DNA from: Candidatus Nanoarchaeia archaeon
Lineage (GTDB): Archaea > Nanobdellota > Nanobdellia > SCGC-AAA011-G17 > JACPNG01
Length of the DNA: 64,000 bases
Reading direction: 5' to 3'
Assembly: GCA_028714095.1 (NCBI GenBank)
Contig: JAQTMY010000001.1
Coordinates: 445,172 to 509,171 of the forward strand
The notes below the pieces were generated by a model. It saw only the letters and a list, made by a program, of their open reading frames with translations, did no database searches and was not told the DNA's origin. Shown here one piece after another: positions 51,298 to 59,833 of the stretch; position 1 is the first letter of the stretch; every line of letters begins with the position of its first letter. The position numbers and the translations under genes were made by a program.

Positions 51298-51951
51298 ATG
51301 GACCTAAAGAAAGCAATAACTGAAAGAAGATCTATAAGATCTTTTAAACTTAAGGACATTAAGCTAAAAGAAATCTATGAATGCTTAGATATTGCCAGAT
51401 TTGCTCCAAGTTCTGGGAATCTTCAAAACTGGAGAGTCATGATTGTTAATGATAAAGAAATTATAAAGAGACTAGCTGTTGCCTGTGTAAGGCAGAGATG
51501 GATTGCTGATGCCTCTGTTGTTCTTATTATATTAAGTGAACCAGATAATGTTAAGAAAGTATATGGAACGGCAGGAGAGCTTTACGCAATAGAAAATATT
51601 TCATTCTTTACCCAAAATTTAATTTTGTTATTGCATGAAAAAGGATTAGGCAGCTGTATCATCGGAAGTTTTGATAAAGTTACAGTTAAAAAACTGATAA
51701 AATGCCCTGATTATGTTGAACCTTTGTTTGTTCTTCCAGTCGGAATTTCAAATGAGATAGAAAAAAAGCCAGTAAGAGCTGAAGTGGAAGATTTTACATA
51801 CCATTATGCAGAAAGGTGGGGGCTTGCAAGAAAGTGGAGAGACAGAGACCCAACAATAGACACAGACATAACTAGGATAAAAGAAAGCCTGGATAAAAAA
51901 AGAAAAAGATTTTTTGAAAAGGTTTCTGAATTCTTTAAAAATAAAAAATAA
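51298..51951 (+). CDS. Nitroreductase-family oxidoreductase
   Basis: 217 aa. ITERRSIRSFKLKDIKLKEIYECLDIARFAPSSGNLQNWRVMI is the FMN-binding start, and GLGSCIIGSFDKVTVKKLI a second contact. The C-terminal tail, YHYAERWGLARKWRDRDPTIDTD, then a lysine-rich helix, is unusual and might be a protein-contact element. Leaderless-style start directly after a TATA-like ATTTAAATT. Substrate unknown. Confidence 0.86.
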   Translation: MDLKKAITERRSIRSFKLKDIKLKEIYECLDIARFAPSSGNLQNWRVMIVNDKEIIKRLAVACVRQRWIADASVVLIILSEPDNVKKVYGTAGELYAIENISFFTQNLILLLHEKGLGSCIIGSFDKVTVKKLIKCPDYVEPLFVLPVGISNEIEKKPVRAEVEDFTYHYAERWGLARKWRDRDPTIDTDITRIKESLDKKRKRFFEKVSEFFKNKK

Positions 51952-52006
51952 TTATTTTCAAAAAAATAAAAAATGCTGATGCAAAATGCACCAGCAAGAT
52001 TTAGGT

Positions 52007-52045
52007 TAAGGGCAATAAAAACTTATAGGGGGATTTATGCCCTTA
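52007..52045 (-). terminator. Hairpin between the nitroreductase and ftsZ genes
   Basis: TAAGGGCA ... TGCCCTTA 8-bp arms extended by ATAAA/TTTAT, in the 3' region of ftsZ, 6 bp past its stop. Lacks a strong T tract, so either a terminator aid or an mRNA-stabilising hairpin. Confidence 0.4.
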
Positions 52046-52050
52046 AATTA

Positions 52051-53121
52051 TTAATGTATGAGGTCAATCCCTAACTCATTAGTAAGGTGTTTTGCCTGTG
52101 AACTTGGTCTGCCTTTTACACTCTTACCTAATATATATGGTGAGTTTACCCCTGTAATTATAGTCATAACTCTCAATCTTCCTTTTAACTCCTTGCTAAT
52201 TCTTGCTCCCCATATTACGTTAGCATCCGCATCTAATGCTTCTGTTATCAGATTACCTACCTGGCTTACCTCATCAAGTGTTAAGTCATCTCCACCAGAT
52301 ATGTGTATTAAGGCTCCTGTTGCACCATCATAACTTACATCAAGTAATGGGTTAGTTAAAGCTCTTCTAACAGCCTCTTCTACCCTATGGCTTGAATCAG
52401 ATTCACCAATTCCGATTACAGAAACATCTCCATTTGCCATTATAGCTTTTACATCTGCATAATCAAGGTTAACCAACGATGGTACAGCAATTATTTCTAC
52501 AATACCTTTTATCATCGTACTCATTAATTCGTTGGCTACAGCAAAAGCCTGCTCAATTGGAAGGTTTCCAGCAATTTGTACTAATCTATTGTTATCGATA
52601 ACAATAACTGTGTCTGAAACCTCTCTTAATTGTTGTAATCCAAATTCAGCTTTATCAATTCTTGCTCTTTCAATATTGAATGGCATTGTAACAGTTCCAA
52701 TAACAATTGCTCCTGATTCCTTAGCTAATTGAGCTACTACTGGAGCACTCCCTGTTCCTGTTCCTCCACCCATTCCTGCACATATAAATACCATGTCAGA
52801 ACCCTTGGTTAATTCTCTTAATTCCTGTAAGGATTCTTTAGCAGCATCTCTTCCTACATTTGGATAACCCCCGGCTCCGAGTCCTTTTGTTAGATCTCTT
52901 CCGATAAGGATTTTTCTATCAGCTTCAACAATATCAAGATGTTGCTTGTCTGTGTTAAGGGCAGCGATTTCTGCTCCTTGGATGCCTTTTTTGAATAACC
53001 AGTTAGTAGTGTTACATCCTCCTCCACCACAACCTACAACTTTAATATTAGCCTGACCAACGCAGGATGTTTGCATTACGTCTTTTTTAGATTCGATTGC
53101 GCTTTGCACAATAAAGTCCAT
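52051..53121 (-). CDS. ftsZ: Cell division protein FtsZ
   Basis: Tubulin-like GTPase forming the division ring, 356 aa. N-terminal [17 protein letters not shown] binding loop, the tubulin signature [19 protein letters not shown] (about 118), [21 protein letters not shown] and the T7 loop [15 protein letters not shown]-terminal domain ends with a short tail. SD AAAAGGGGG lies upstream; the TATA-like CAAATATAAAC is near 53175. Single FtsZ gene here with no other division genes nearby. Confidence 0.97.
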   Translation of the reverse strand: MDFIVQSAIESKKDVMQTSCVGQANIKVVGCGGGGCNTTNWLFKKGIQGAEIAALNTDKQHLDIVEADRKILIGRDLTKGLGAGGYPNVGRDAAKESLQELRELTKGSDMVFICAGMGGGTGTGSAPVVAQLAKESGAIVIGTVTMPFNIERARIDKAEFGLQQLREVSDTVIVIDNNRLVQIAGNLPIEQAFAVANELMSTMIKGIVEIIAVPSLVNLDYADVKAIMANGDVSVIGIGESDSSHRVEEAVRRALTNPLLDVSYDGATGALIHISGGDDLTLDEVSQVGNLITEALDADANVIWGARISKELKGRLRVMTIITGVNSPYILGKSVKGRPSSQAKHLTNELGIDLIH

Positions 53122-53492
53122 TTTTGTTTTCCCCCTTTTTTGTTTTTTTGTTGTTTACCCAAAACCGTAAAGTTTATATTTGAGTAATGTTTATCTTTCT
53201 CTTAGAAATAGTTTAACTCGCCCAAGTTGACTGTTTCAAACATACATAAATCCAAATAGGAACAATACACGCGAAGTTCCGAAATACGCCCGAATCAGCA
53301 TTTAACGCCCATTAAATCTGATCTCAATGAGGAACTTTAATTCTTATTTTATTTAATAACCTTTCTAGATATTAATTTAGTATTTAAAGTTTTTTTATAA
53401 GTAATATATATTTTAGATAATATACATCTACAAAATATACTTTTAACAATATAAATAATTTTTAAGTTGCCAATCAAATTTACCTAATAATC
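53122..53492. other. Intergenic region, ftsZ and gatD promoters plus an unexplained 120-bp GC-richer segment
   Basis: 371 bp without an ORF. The ftsZ side has its leader and TATA box; the gatD side is extremely AT-rich with TATA-like ATATAAATAA about 33-42 nt before the ATG. Between them, about 53215-53335, base composition is distinctly less AT-rich (for example CACGCGAAGTTCCGAAATACGCCCG) with a possible GGAAC/GTTCC stem. It may hold a small RNA gene; I see no known family. Confidence 0.4.
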
Positions 53493-54767
53493 ATGGCAAA
53501 AAAGTATAGCACTTTAGATAAAATTGAGGTGGATCTTAAAGATAATGTCTATCGGGGCATAGTTATGCCCAACTCAGACTCAAAAACCCTGTTTTTGAAA
53601 CTTGAGTCTGGATATAACCTCGGAATTTTAAGTAAGAATATTAAAAAAATTAAATTAATAAAAAAGGTGTCTAAGAATAAAACTCAGAGTTCTCATAAGA
53701 TTAAGCACAACAATAATCTTCCATTAATTTCTATTCTTCATACCGGAGGAACAATCGCATCAAAGGTTGATTATAACACCGGAGGAGTTATATCCAGATT
53801 TGAGCCAGAAGAATTGATTGGAATGTTTCCAGAGCTTGAAAAAATTGCAAACATCGAGAGCATTTTTATTTCAAACATTTTCTCTGAAAATTTAAGATTT
53901 AGGGATTACAAAAAACTGGCAGATGCAATTGAAAAAGAAATCAAAAAAGGAGTCAAGGGAATTATAATTGGGCATGGAACAGACACCTTACATTACACCT
54001 CAGCAGCTTTATCTTTTATGTTTGATCATCTGCCAATCCCGATTATTTTGGTTGGCTCCCAAAGATCTTCTGACAGAGGAAGTAGTGATGCTGCATTAAA
54101 TCTAATAAATGCTGCTTATTTTATTGCAAATACCCCATTTAAGGGGGTAGGGATTTGTATGCATAAAAATATCGAGGATGATTCTTGTTTGATATTGCCT
54201 CCTCTTAAAACAAGAAAATTGCACACATCCAGAAGAGATGCATTTAAGGTTGTTAATTCCAATCCAATAGCAGAAGTAAATTATTCAAAAAATAAATTTA
54301 TTATGTTTTCTAAATCAGAGAACGAACAAGGAACTTGGAAAGTTAAAGCCAAGTTTGAGGAAAAAGTTGGAATATTAAAAGTTTATCCAAATTTAAATTC
54401 AAAACAGATTGAAAGTTTTAAGGGTTACAAGGGATTGATTATAGAAGGAACTGGTTTAGGCCACATTTCTACCGATAATTCTCCTGAAAACAAAAAAATA
54501 TTCAATACCTTAAAAAAATTAAGCAAGAATTGTGTTATAGTCATGACCTCCCAATGTTTGTTTGGCAGAGTTAATTTGAATGTCTACTCTACGGGGAGGG
54601 ATTTGTTAAAAATCGGAATCATTCCTGGGGAAGATATGCTACCAGAAACAGCTTATATTAAACTTGCTTGGTTGTTGGGAAATTACAAAAAACAGGAAGT
54701 TAGGCAAATGATTTCTAAAAACCTAAAAGGAGAAATCAACAAGAGACTGGATTTAGAGTTCTTATAA
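53493..54767 (+). CDS. gatD: Glu-tRNA(Gln) amidotransferase subunit D
   Basis: Archaeal asparaginase-like subunit that frees ammonia from Asn/Gln for GatE. 424 aa: N-terminal beta domain (YRGIVMPNSDSKTLFLKLESGYNLGI), linker, then the amidohydrolase with nucleophile motif LHTGGTIASKVDYNTGGV (about 88), GIIIGHGTDTLHYTSAALSF and GSQRSSDRGSSDAALNL. Followed after 65 bp by gatE, as usual. It implies that Gln-tRNA is made by transamidation. Confidence 0.96.
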   Translation: MAKKYSTLDKIEVDLKDNVYRGIVMPNSDSKTLFLKLESGYNLGILSKNIKKIKLIKKVSKNKTQSSHKIKHNNNLPLISILHTGGTIASKVDYNTGGVISRFEPEELIGMFPELEKIANIESIFISNIFSENLRFRDYKKLADAIEKEIKKGVKGIIIGHGTDTLHYTSAALSFMFDHLPIPIILVGSQRSSDRGSSDAALNLINAAYFIANTPFKGVGICMHKNIEDDSCLILPPLKTRKLHTSRRDAFKVVNSNPIAEVNYSKNKFIMFSKSENEQGTWKVKAKFEEKVGILKVYPNLNSKQIESFKGYKGLIIEGTGLGHISTDNSPENKKIFNTLKKLSKNCVIVMTSQCLFGRVNLNVYSTGRDLLKIGIIPGEDMLPETAYIKLAWLLGNYKKQEVRQMISKNLKGEINKRLDLEFL

Positions 54768-54832
54768 AATCCCTAATCAACCATAGCCTAAAAAAGCAAA
54801 GAATATAAACCAAAATAATTTAGTTTCAATAA

Positions 54833-56245
54833 ATGATTAATTATAAAGAACTTGGATTTAAGGCAGGACTTGAGATTCACCAGCAGATTGAAGGTAGAAA
54901 ATTATTCTGTCATTGTCCTGCTCTGGTTAATGATGAAAATATTCCTAATATAAAATTTAAAAGAAAATTAAGGGCAATTGCGGGTGAAACCGGTGAAATC
55001 GATCAGGCAGCCAAGTTTGAGATGTCTAAGGATAAAGAAATAACTTACGAAGCTTGTTCTTCTTCTTCATGTCTTGTTGAGTATGATGAAGAACCGCCTC
55101 ATGAACTTAACAAAGAAGCTTTAGAAATTGCCTTGCAGATATCATTATTAATGAAATGTAAAATAGTTGATAGTATTCAGTTTATGAGAAAAACCGTTGT
55201 TGATGGGAGTAATGTTTCTGGATTTCAGAGAACTGCATTGGTTGGAACAGATGGATTTATTGAAACCTCAAAAGGCAAAGTAAAAATTGAAACCGTTTGT
55301 TTGGAAGAAGAAGCTGCTAAAAAAATAAAAGAAGAAAATAATTCCATAACTTATAGGTTAGATAGGTTGGGGGTTGGCCTTATTGAGATTGCAACCCATC
55401 CAGATATAAAAGATGCAGAACATGCAAAAGAAGTTGCTTCTATTATTGGAATGATATTGAGATCTACCGGAAAGGTAAAAAGAGGGATTGGTTCAATAAG
55501 GCAGGATGTAAACATAAGCATAAAAGGACATTCAAGAGTGGAAATTAAGGGCTTCCAGGATTTGAGGAATATCCCAAAAACAATTGAAAATGAGATTCAT
55601 AGGCAGAACAAAACCAAGGATGAATTACCCCATGTAAGAAAAGCCAATCCGGATTTTACAACAGAATATCTAAGACCAATGCCTGGTTCTTCAAGAATGT
55701 ACCCTGAAACAGACATTAATGTTATTGAAATTACCAAAGAATTTATTGATTCAATAAAACTTCCAGAACTAATCTCTGAAAAAACAATGAGCATTAAGGA
55801 AAAGTATAATATCAATGATAACCTTGCCCGTGAATTAATTAAAATGGGAATAGATTTTGAATCTTTTGTAAATGAATTTCCAAAAATAAAACCAGATTTT
55901 ATTGCCAATGTCTTGGTTGAGATGAAAAAAGACATTCAGACAAGGAATAAAAAAGAGGTCACGATGCAGATGATACAGAATGCGCTTTCTTATTACAATG
56001 AGGGAAAAATAGGGAAGGATGCTGTTTACGAAGTCCTTGTTGATTTTGTTTTAAAAGGAGATACAGACCTCTCCAAATATAAGCAAATTGATGAATCTGA
56101 AATTGAAAAATATATCAAGGAATTTATTTCCAAGAATAAGGCTCTTACCTTTGGTGCTTTGATGGGCGAGATAATGAATAAATACAAGGGAAAGATTGAT
56201 GGTAAAAAAGCCTCTGAATTATTGAAGAAATATCTTAAACCATAA
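54833..56245 (+). CDS. gatE: Glu-tRNA(Gln) amidotransferase subunit E, lacking the AspRS-like insertion
   Basis: Kinase/transamidase subunit recognising Glu-tRNA(Gln). GLEIHQQIEGRKLFCHC and ACSSSSCLVEYDEEPPHELN at the start, IQFMRKTVVDGSNVSGFQRTALVGTDG, GVGLIEIATHPDI, GIGSIRQDVNISI and MPGSSRMYPETDI follow. The usual GatE of about 600-630 aa has an AspRS-like (GAD) insertion of about 120 residues after the VRKANPDFTTEYL region; here it is absent and the protein is 470 aa. The C-terminal tail (YqeY-like) is present. Confidence 0.93.
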   Translation: MINYKELGFKAGLEIHQQIEGRKLFCHCPALVNDENIPNIKFKRKLRAIAGETGEIDQAAKFEMSKDKEITYEACSSSSCLVEYDEEPPHELNKEALEIALQISLLMKCKIVDSIQFMRKTVVDGSNVSGFQRTALVGTDGFIETSKGKVKIETVCLEEEAAKKIKEENNSITYRLDRLGVGLIEIATHPDIKDAEHAKEVASIIGMILRSTGKVKRGIGSIRQDVNISIKGHSRVEIKGFQDLRNIPKTIENEIHRQNKTKDELPHVRKANPDFTTEYLRPMPGSSRMYPETDINVIEITKEFIDSIKLPELISEKTMSIKEKYNINDNLARELIKMGIDFESFVNEFPKIKPDFIANVLVEMKKDIQTRNKKEVTMQMIQNALSYYNEGKIGKDAVYEVLVDFVLKGDTDLSKYKQIDESEIEKYIKEFISKNKALTFGALMGEIMNKYKGKIDGKKASELLKKYLKP

Positions 56246-56942
56246 GGGTTTTTCTGGTTTTGCTTTCCAAGACCCAGGCAGTTATAAACATATATTGAGG
56301 TAATGTTAAAGGCTTTGTGAATATTTTTACTTTGTTTTTTCTTACCGCTTCCAGTATTGAATCAACTTTGAGGTCAGCATCAATAATATTATAATTATTG
56401 CCTAACTGGAATTTCCAGTGTGCATCAGAATTTGCTAGTAATGTTCTTTTATTCTCCTTTGCAACTTTCTCTGCTTTTTTATTGAAAAAATTAATCTCTT
56501 TTATGTAGTTTGTTGAATATTCTAAAGCATCAAATAATTTTATGTTTTTAGTTAAATCTTTTCCAAGCCCCCAGGGATAAAACGGATGTGGAGCAATTAT
56601 TAATCCATTTTCGTCTCTTACTTTTTCAAGGTCATTAAAATTATTTATTTCTTTAAATTTATCATAATTCAGAATAAGAACCTCTTTTCCTTCAATGTGT
56701 TTTTCAACGCCCTTTATCAAAAGAATATTTTTCTTTTTTGCATAATCCTTAAATCTAAAATAAGTATTCATGGCATTATCATAGTTTTTTTTCACAAATA
56801 AACTGTTAATGGATGCATGCTCTGTTAAGGCCAGGACATTAAAGCCTTTCTTGGCCATATCCTTGATAAGCCATCCCGGGGTATACCTGCCCTCTTTCTT
56901 CTGGATATAATTGGTATGTATATGAAAATCTGCCTTGAGCAT
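56235..56942 (-). CDS. PHP-domain metal-dependent phosphoesterase
   Basis: 235 aa. Metal-binding motifs HIHTNY at residues 7-12, LTEHASI (about 40) and IAPHPFYPW (about 113), then LANSDAHWKFQLGNNYN near 168. The polymerase-and-histidinol-phosphatase fold; probably a stand-alone phosphoesterase, substrate unknown. Convergent with gatE with 11 bp overlap. TATA-like AATTATTTAAAAT upstream. Confidence 0.88.
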   Translation of the reverse strand: MLKADFHIHTNYIQKKEGRYTPGWLIKDMAKKGFNVLALTEHASINSLFVKKNYDNAMNTYFRFKDYAKKKNILLIKGVEKHIEGKEVLILNYDKFKEINNFNDLEKVRDENGLIIAPHPFYPWGLGKDLTKNIKLFDALEYSTNYIKEINFFNKKAEKVAKENKRTLLANSDAHWKFQLGNNYNIIDADLKVDSILEAVRKNKVKIFTKPLTLPQYMFITAWVLESKTRKTLMV

Positions 56943-57008
56943 AAAATTACTTAAATAAATCTTATTTATAAATTATTTTAAATTAAAAAAGAGAAAGGGG
57001 ATTAATAA

Positions 57009-57179
57009 TTAATCTTCCCACTTGCCCCCGTAATCATCAGACTCCTCGTCTTCTTTATCTAACTCTTCTTCTTCACCGCTTTCATCACTATCATCACTAT
57101 CATCACCATCCCAGTCTTCTTCCTCAAAATTATCTTCTTCGTCTTTCTTTTTTGCTTTAACTCTGAATTCTTCTGGCAT
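57009..57179 (-). CDS. Small acidic protein (56 aa)
   Basis: Not in the ORF track. ATG at 57179, with GGGAGG 5-6 nt upstream. After a short basic start (MPEEFRVKAKKK) the sequence is almost all Asp/Glu/Ser (DWDGDDSDDSDESGEEEELDKEDEESDD) ending GGKWED. An imperfect 9-nt repeat encodes the DDS units. Disordered and acidic, it could bind cations, histone-like proteins or RNA-binding basic proteins. Lies 66 bp past the PHP gene. Confidence 0.65.
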   Translation of the reverse strand: MPEEFRVKAKKKDEEDNFEEEDWDGDDSDDSDESGEEEELDKEDEESDDYGGKWED

Positions 57180-57296
57180 TTTGACCTCCCGGTTTTTAAC
57201 TTTTTCTAGGAAAGGAGGAGTTTATAAATTTATCTATGCCACTAAAATAAAACTTATAAACTGTTAATAACCTACTTCTAACTGGAGGGAATGATT

Positions 57297-58382
57297 ATGG
57301 ATAAAATTTTTAATGATTTTGGACCTGAAAAAATACTTGAAATATACGACCCAAAAACCAAGATGAGGGGATTTGTGGTTATTGATAACACCAGAAGAGG
57401 GCCTGGGAAAGGAGGGGTTAGAATGACTCCTACAGTCTGCAGAGAAGAGGTTTTTAGACTGGCCAGGACAATGACCTTAAAATGTGCACTTGCAGATTTG
57501 CCTTTTGGAGGAGCCAAATCCGGAATAATAGCAGACCCTTCAAAACTTTCCAAAGAATCTAAAAGAGAGCTTGTAAAAGCTTATGCTAATGCAATAAAGG
57601 AAATATCTCCATCTATATATGTTTCTGCTCCAGACATGAATATGGCTGAAGAAGAGATGAGGATAATAGCTGAAATAGCTGGAAAAAAAGCTGTTACAGG
57701 CAAGCCAAAAGACCTTGGAGGATTACCCCATGAACTTGGAAGTACTGGTTTTGGTGTTGTTAAATCTGCCTTAGTCGCTCTAAATCATCTTAATCTAAAA
57801 CCTGAAGAAATTACTTTTGGAGTTGAAGGTTTTGGTAATGTTGGAAGCTTTGCAGCTAAGCATCTTGTTGAAGCAGGATCTAAATTAGTTGCTGTATCAG
57901 ATGCAAAAGGAATGATTTATGATAAAAATGGATTGGATTTTCATAAATTATGGAAAACTGTAAACGAGAAAAAATCAGTAATAGAAGCAGGAACTGGAAA
58001 GATTGGAAATAATAAAGATTTAATGTTCCAGGATTTTGATGTTTTGATTACAGCAGCAATCCCTGACATTATCACGATGGAGAATTATAACAGAGTTAAA
58101 GCCAAACTAATAGTTGAAGGGTCTAACCTTCCGATGACTGAACAAGTTGAAGCCAAGCTTCATGAAAAAGGTATTTTAGTAATACCTGATTTTCTTGCAA
58201 ATGCGGGGGGGGTTATTTCCAGTTACGTAGAATATATTGGTGGAACTGAAAAGGAGATGTTTAAAATAGTGGAAGAAAAAATCACAAAAAATACTAAAGA
58301 GATTCTTAAAAGAACAGATGAGCAAAACCATCCAAGAAAGGTGGCTATGGAATTAGCTAAAGAAAGAATTGAGAACGCTTAA
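57297..58382 (+). CDS. Glu/Leu/Phe/Val-family amino-acid dehydrogenase
   Basis: 361 aa from the ATG at 57297, which is 8 nt after GGAGG (the ORF-track start lies on the SD itself). Catalytic GGAKSGIIADP with its Lys, RGPGKGGVRMTPTV substrate loop, SAPDMNMAEEEMR and VEGFGNVGSFAAKHLVEAG nucleotide-binding motif. The length is nearer leucine/valine dehydrogenases than the 410-420 aa glutamate dehydrogenases of archaea, so the substrate is open. TATA-like CTTATAAACT upstream. Confidence 0.92.
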   Translation: MDKIFNDFGPEKILEIYDPKTKMRGFVVIDNTRRGPGKGGVRMTPTVCREEVFRLARTMTLKCALADLPFGGAKSGIIADPSKLSKESKRELVKAYANAIKEISPSIYVSAPDMNMAEEEMRIIAEIAGKKAVTGKPKDLGGLPHELGSTGFGVVKSALVALNHLNLKPEEITFGVEGFGNVGSFAAKHLVEAGSKLVAVSDAKGMIYDKNGLDFHKLWKTVNEKKSVIEAGTGKIGNNKDLMFQDFDVLITAAIPDIITMENYNRVKAKLIVEGSNLPMTEQVEAKLHEKGILVIPDFLANAGGVISSYVEYIGGTEKEMFKIVEEKITKNTKEILKRTDEQNHPRKVAMELAKERIENA

Positions 58383-58406
58383 ATAATTCTTCTTTTTTAT
58401 TATTTT

Positions 58407-59306
58407 ATGAATATTAAAAATAAATTTTTTTTAGCCCCGATGGCCGGGGTTAATGATATTGCATTCAGGTTATTATGCAGAAAATATGGTGCTGATATAG
58501 TCATGACTGAAATGATCAGTGTTAATGCTCTCTCCAGGAACAACAAGGCAACCTTGAAATTAGCTGAAACAGTAAAGGAAGAAAAGCCCATTGGAATTCA
58601 GTTGTTTGGGACAAGACTGGATGCATATAAAAAAAGCATAGATATCATTGAGGATAATTTCGATTTTATTGACATTAATCTTGGATGCCCTGCTCCAAAA
58701 GTAATGAAACAGGGTTCGGGCTCTGCCTTGTTGAAAAGGCCCACCAAGATCAAGGAACTTATTTCTTTTGTTGTTGAAAATTCCAAAAAGCCAATAAGTG
58801 GAAAAATAAGGATAGCAGATAATTCAAAAGATACAATAAAAACCGCCAAGATAGTTGAGGAGAGTAATGCGTCATTTCTTATAATCCATGGAAGGACAGT
58901 CAATCAGGGTTATAGTGGTAATATTAATTATGATGAAATAAAAAAGATAAAAGAAAATGTTTCTATCCCAGTAGTTGGCAACGGAGACATTAAAGACAGG
59001 GAAACTCTGGAAAAAATGAAACAAACAGGTGTAGATTCATTCATGGTTGGAAGAGCAGCAATAGGTAATCCTTTGATATTTACAGAGCTTAAAAAAAATA
59101 AAACTCTTGAGATAGATAAAAAGATAAAAGTTCTTTATGAGTATTATGAATTGGGTAAAAAAATAAATTGTTATGACTTTAACAGATTAAAATTCCTTAG
59201 TTTGGCTGTGATGAAAAATTTCCATGGGGCAACAGAATACAGGAGAAAAATTTCTTTATCTAAGAATTTTGAGGATTGGAATAAGATAATAAATCACTTC
59301 TCATAA
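58407..59306 (+). CDS. tRNA-dihydrouridine synthase (Dus)
   Basis: FMN enzyme reducing uridines in the tRNA D-loop. 299 aa. FFLAPMAGVNDIAFRLLCRKYGAD start, IGIQLFGTRLD, DINLGCPAPKVMKQGSGSALL with the catalytic Cys, GKIRIADNS, IIHGRTVNQGYSG and VVGNGDIKD. Convergent with the RelE toxin gene (13 bp overlap). Leaderless start after TTTATTATTTT. Confidence 0.95.
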   Translation: MNIKNKFFLAPMAGVNDIAFRLLCRKYGADIVMTEMISVNALSRNNKATLKLAETVKEEKPIGIQLFGTRLDAYKKSIDIIEDNFDFIDINLGCPAPKVMKQGSGSALLKRPTKIKELISFVVENSKKPISGKIRIADNSKDTIKTAKIVEESNASFLIIHGRTVNQGYSGNINYDEIKKIKENVSIPVVGNGDIKDRETLEKMKQTGVDSFMVGRAAIGNPLIFTELKKNKTLEIDKKIKVLYEYYELGKKINCYDFNRLKFLSLAVMKNFHGATEYRRKISLSKNFEDWNKIINHFS

Positions 59307-59560
59307 ATCTTGTCATGATGGTCAAAATCTTCAAAATAGATAATATTATCTTTTTCATCATATCTAAATACTAGAACAAAAGGGCCTATATGAACTCTCT
59401 TAAATTCATTGAGATCATATTTTAGATTTTTGTAATGAATTATATCTAAATCAAGAATTTGTTCAATTTTTTTCATTAGTAGCATATACGCTACTTTATC
59501 TTTCTTCTGTAATTTTTTGATCTTTCTTTGGAGAGGCTCACTAATTTTAAACTTTTTCAT
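59294..59560 (-). CDS. RelE/ParE-superfamily toxin
   Basis: 88 aa. PLQRKIKKLQKKDKVAY helix pair, NEFKRVHIGPFVLVFRYDEKDNIIYFEDFDHHDKIYEK beta-sheet with the terminal HHDKIY pattern of archaeal RelE. Presumably a ribosome-dependent mRNA interferase. Overlaps the antitoxin gene by 14 bp, the usual TA arrangement. Confidence 0.9.
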   Translation of the reverse strand: MKKFKISEPLQRKIKKLQKKDKVAYMLLMKKIEQILDLDIIHYKNLKYDLNEFKRVHIGPFVLVFRYDEKDNIIYFEDFDHHDKIYEK

Positions 59561-59786
59561 GTTTTATAGTCTTCTTAAAATCCTCTAAACTTTCATAGGA
59601 AATGTACTTTCCTTTTCTAATCTTTTCAAGTTTTTTTAAATAGTCCTCTCTTACCTTCGGATTTTCTTCGACTATAGATTTCATGAAAAAATCTATTTGT
59701 TTACTCATACTATATCCATTTTCCTTACAGAAGCTAGAAAATGCCTTATAGGTTTCTTCTTCCACATTAAAAGTCTTAATTGCCAT
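59547..59786 (-). CDS. Antitoxin of the RelE-type pair
   Basis: 79 aa. MAIKTFNVEEETYKAFSSFCKENGYSMSKQIDFFMK is a short ribbon-helix-helix-like start for DNA binding, and the tail (YLKKLEKIRKGKYISYESLEDFKKTI) would wrap the toxin. First gene of the pair; a palindrome in front of it probably gives autorepression. Confidence 0.85.
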   Translation of the reverse strand: MAIKTFNVEEETYKAFSSFCKENGYSMSKQIDFFMKSIVEENPKVREDYLKKLEKIRKGKYISYESLEDFKKTIKHEKV

Positions 59787-59792
59787 ATTATT

Positions 59793-59810
59793 TAATCTTA
59801 AATAAGATTA
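59793..59810. promoter_or_regulatory. Palindromic operator of the toxin-antitoxin operon
   Basis: TAATCTTA-AA-TAAGATTA, 8-bp arms, 7 bp before the antitoxin ATG and overlapping the TATA-like region (AATAATCTTA on the minus strand). Fits binding by the RHH antitoxin. Confidence 0.65.
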
Positions 59811-59833
59811 TTTAACTATTAATAAAGCTTTCG

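Noticed and set aside
51971-51995. GCTGATGCAAAATGCACCAGC imperfect hairpin after the nitroreductase gene
   Set aside because: Short, mismatched and without a T tract; too weak to list as a terminator.
57080-57115. Tandem 9-nt repeat (ATCATCACT-like)
   Set aside because: It encodes the Asp-Asp-Ser units of the acidic peptide and has no spacer structure, so it is not a CRISPR or separate repeat element.
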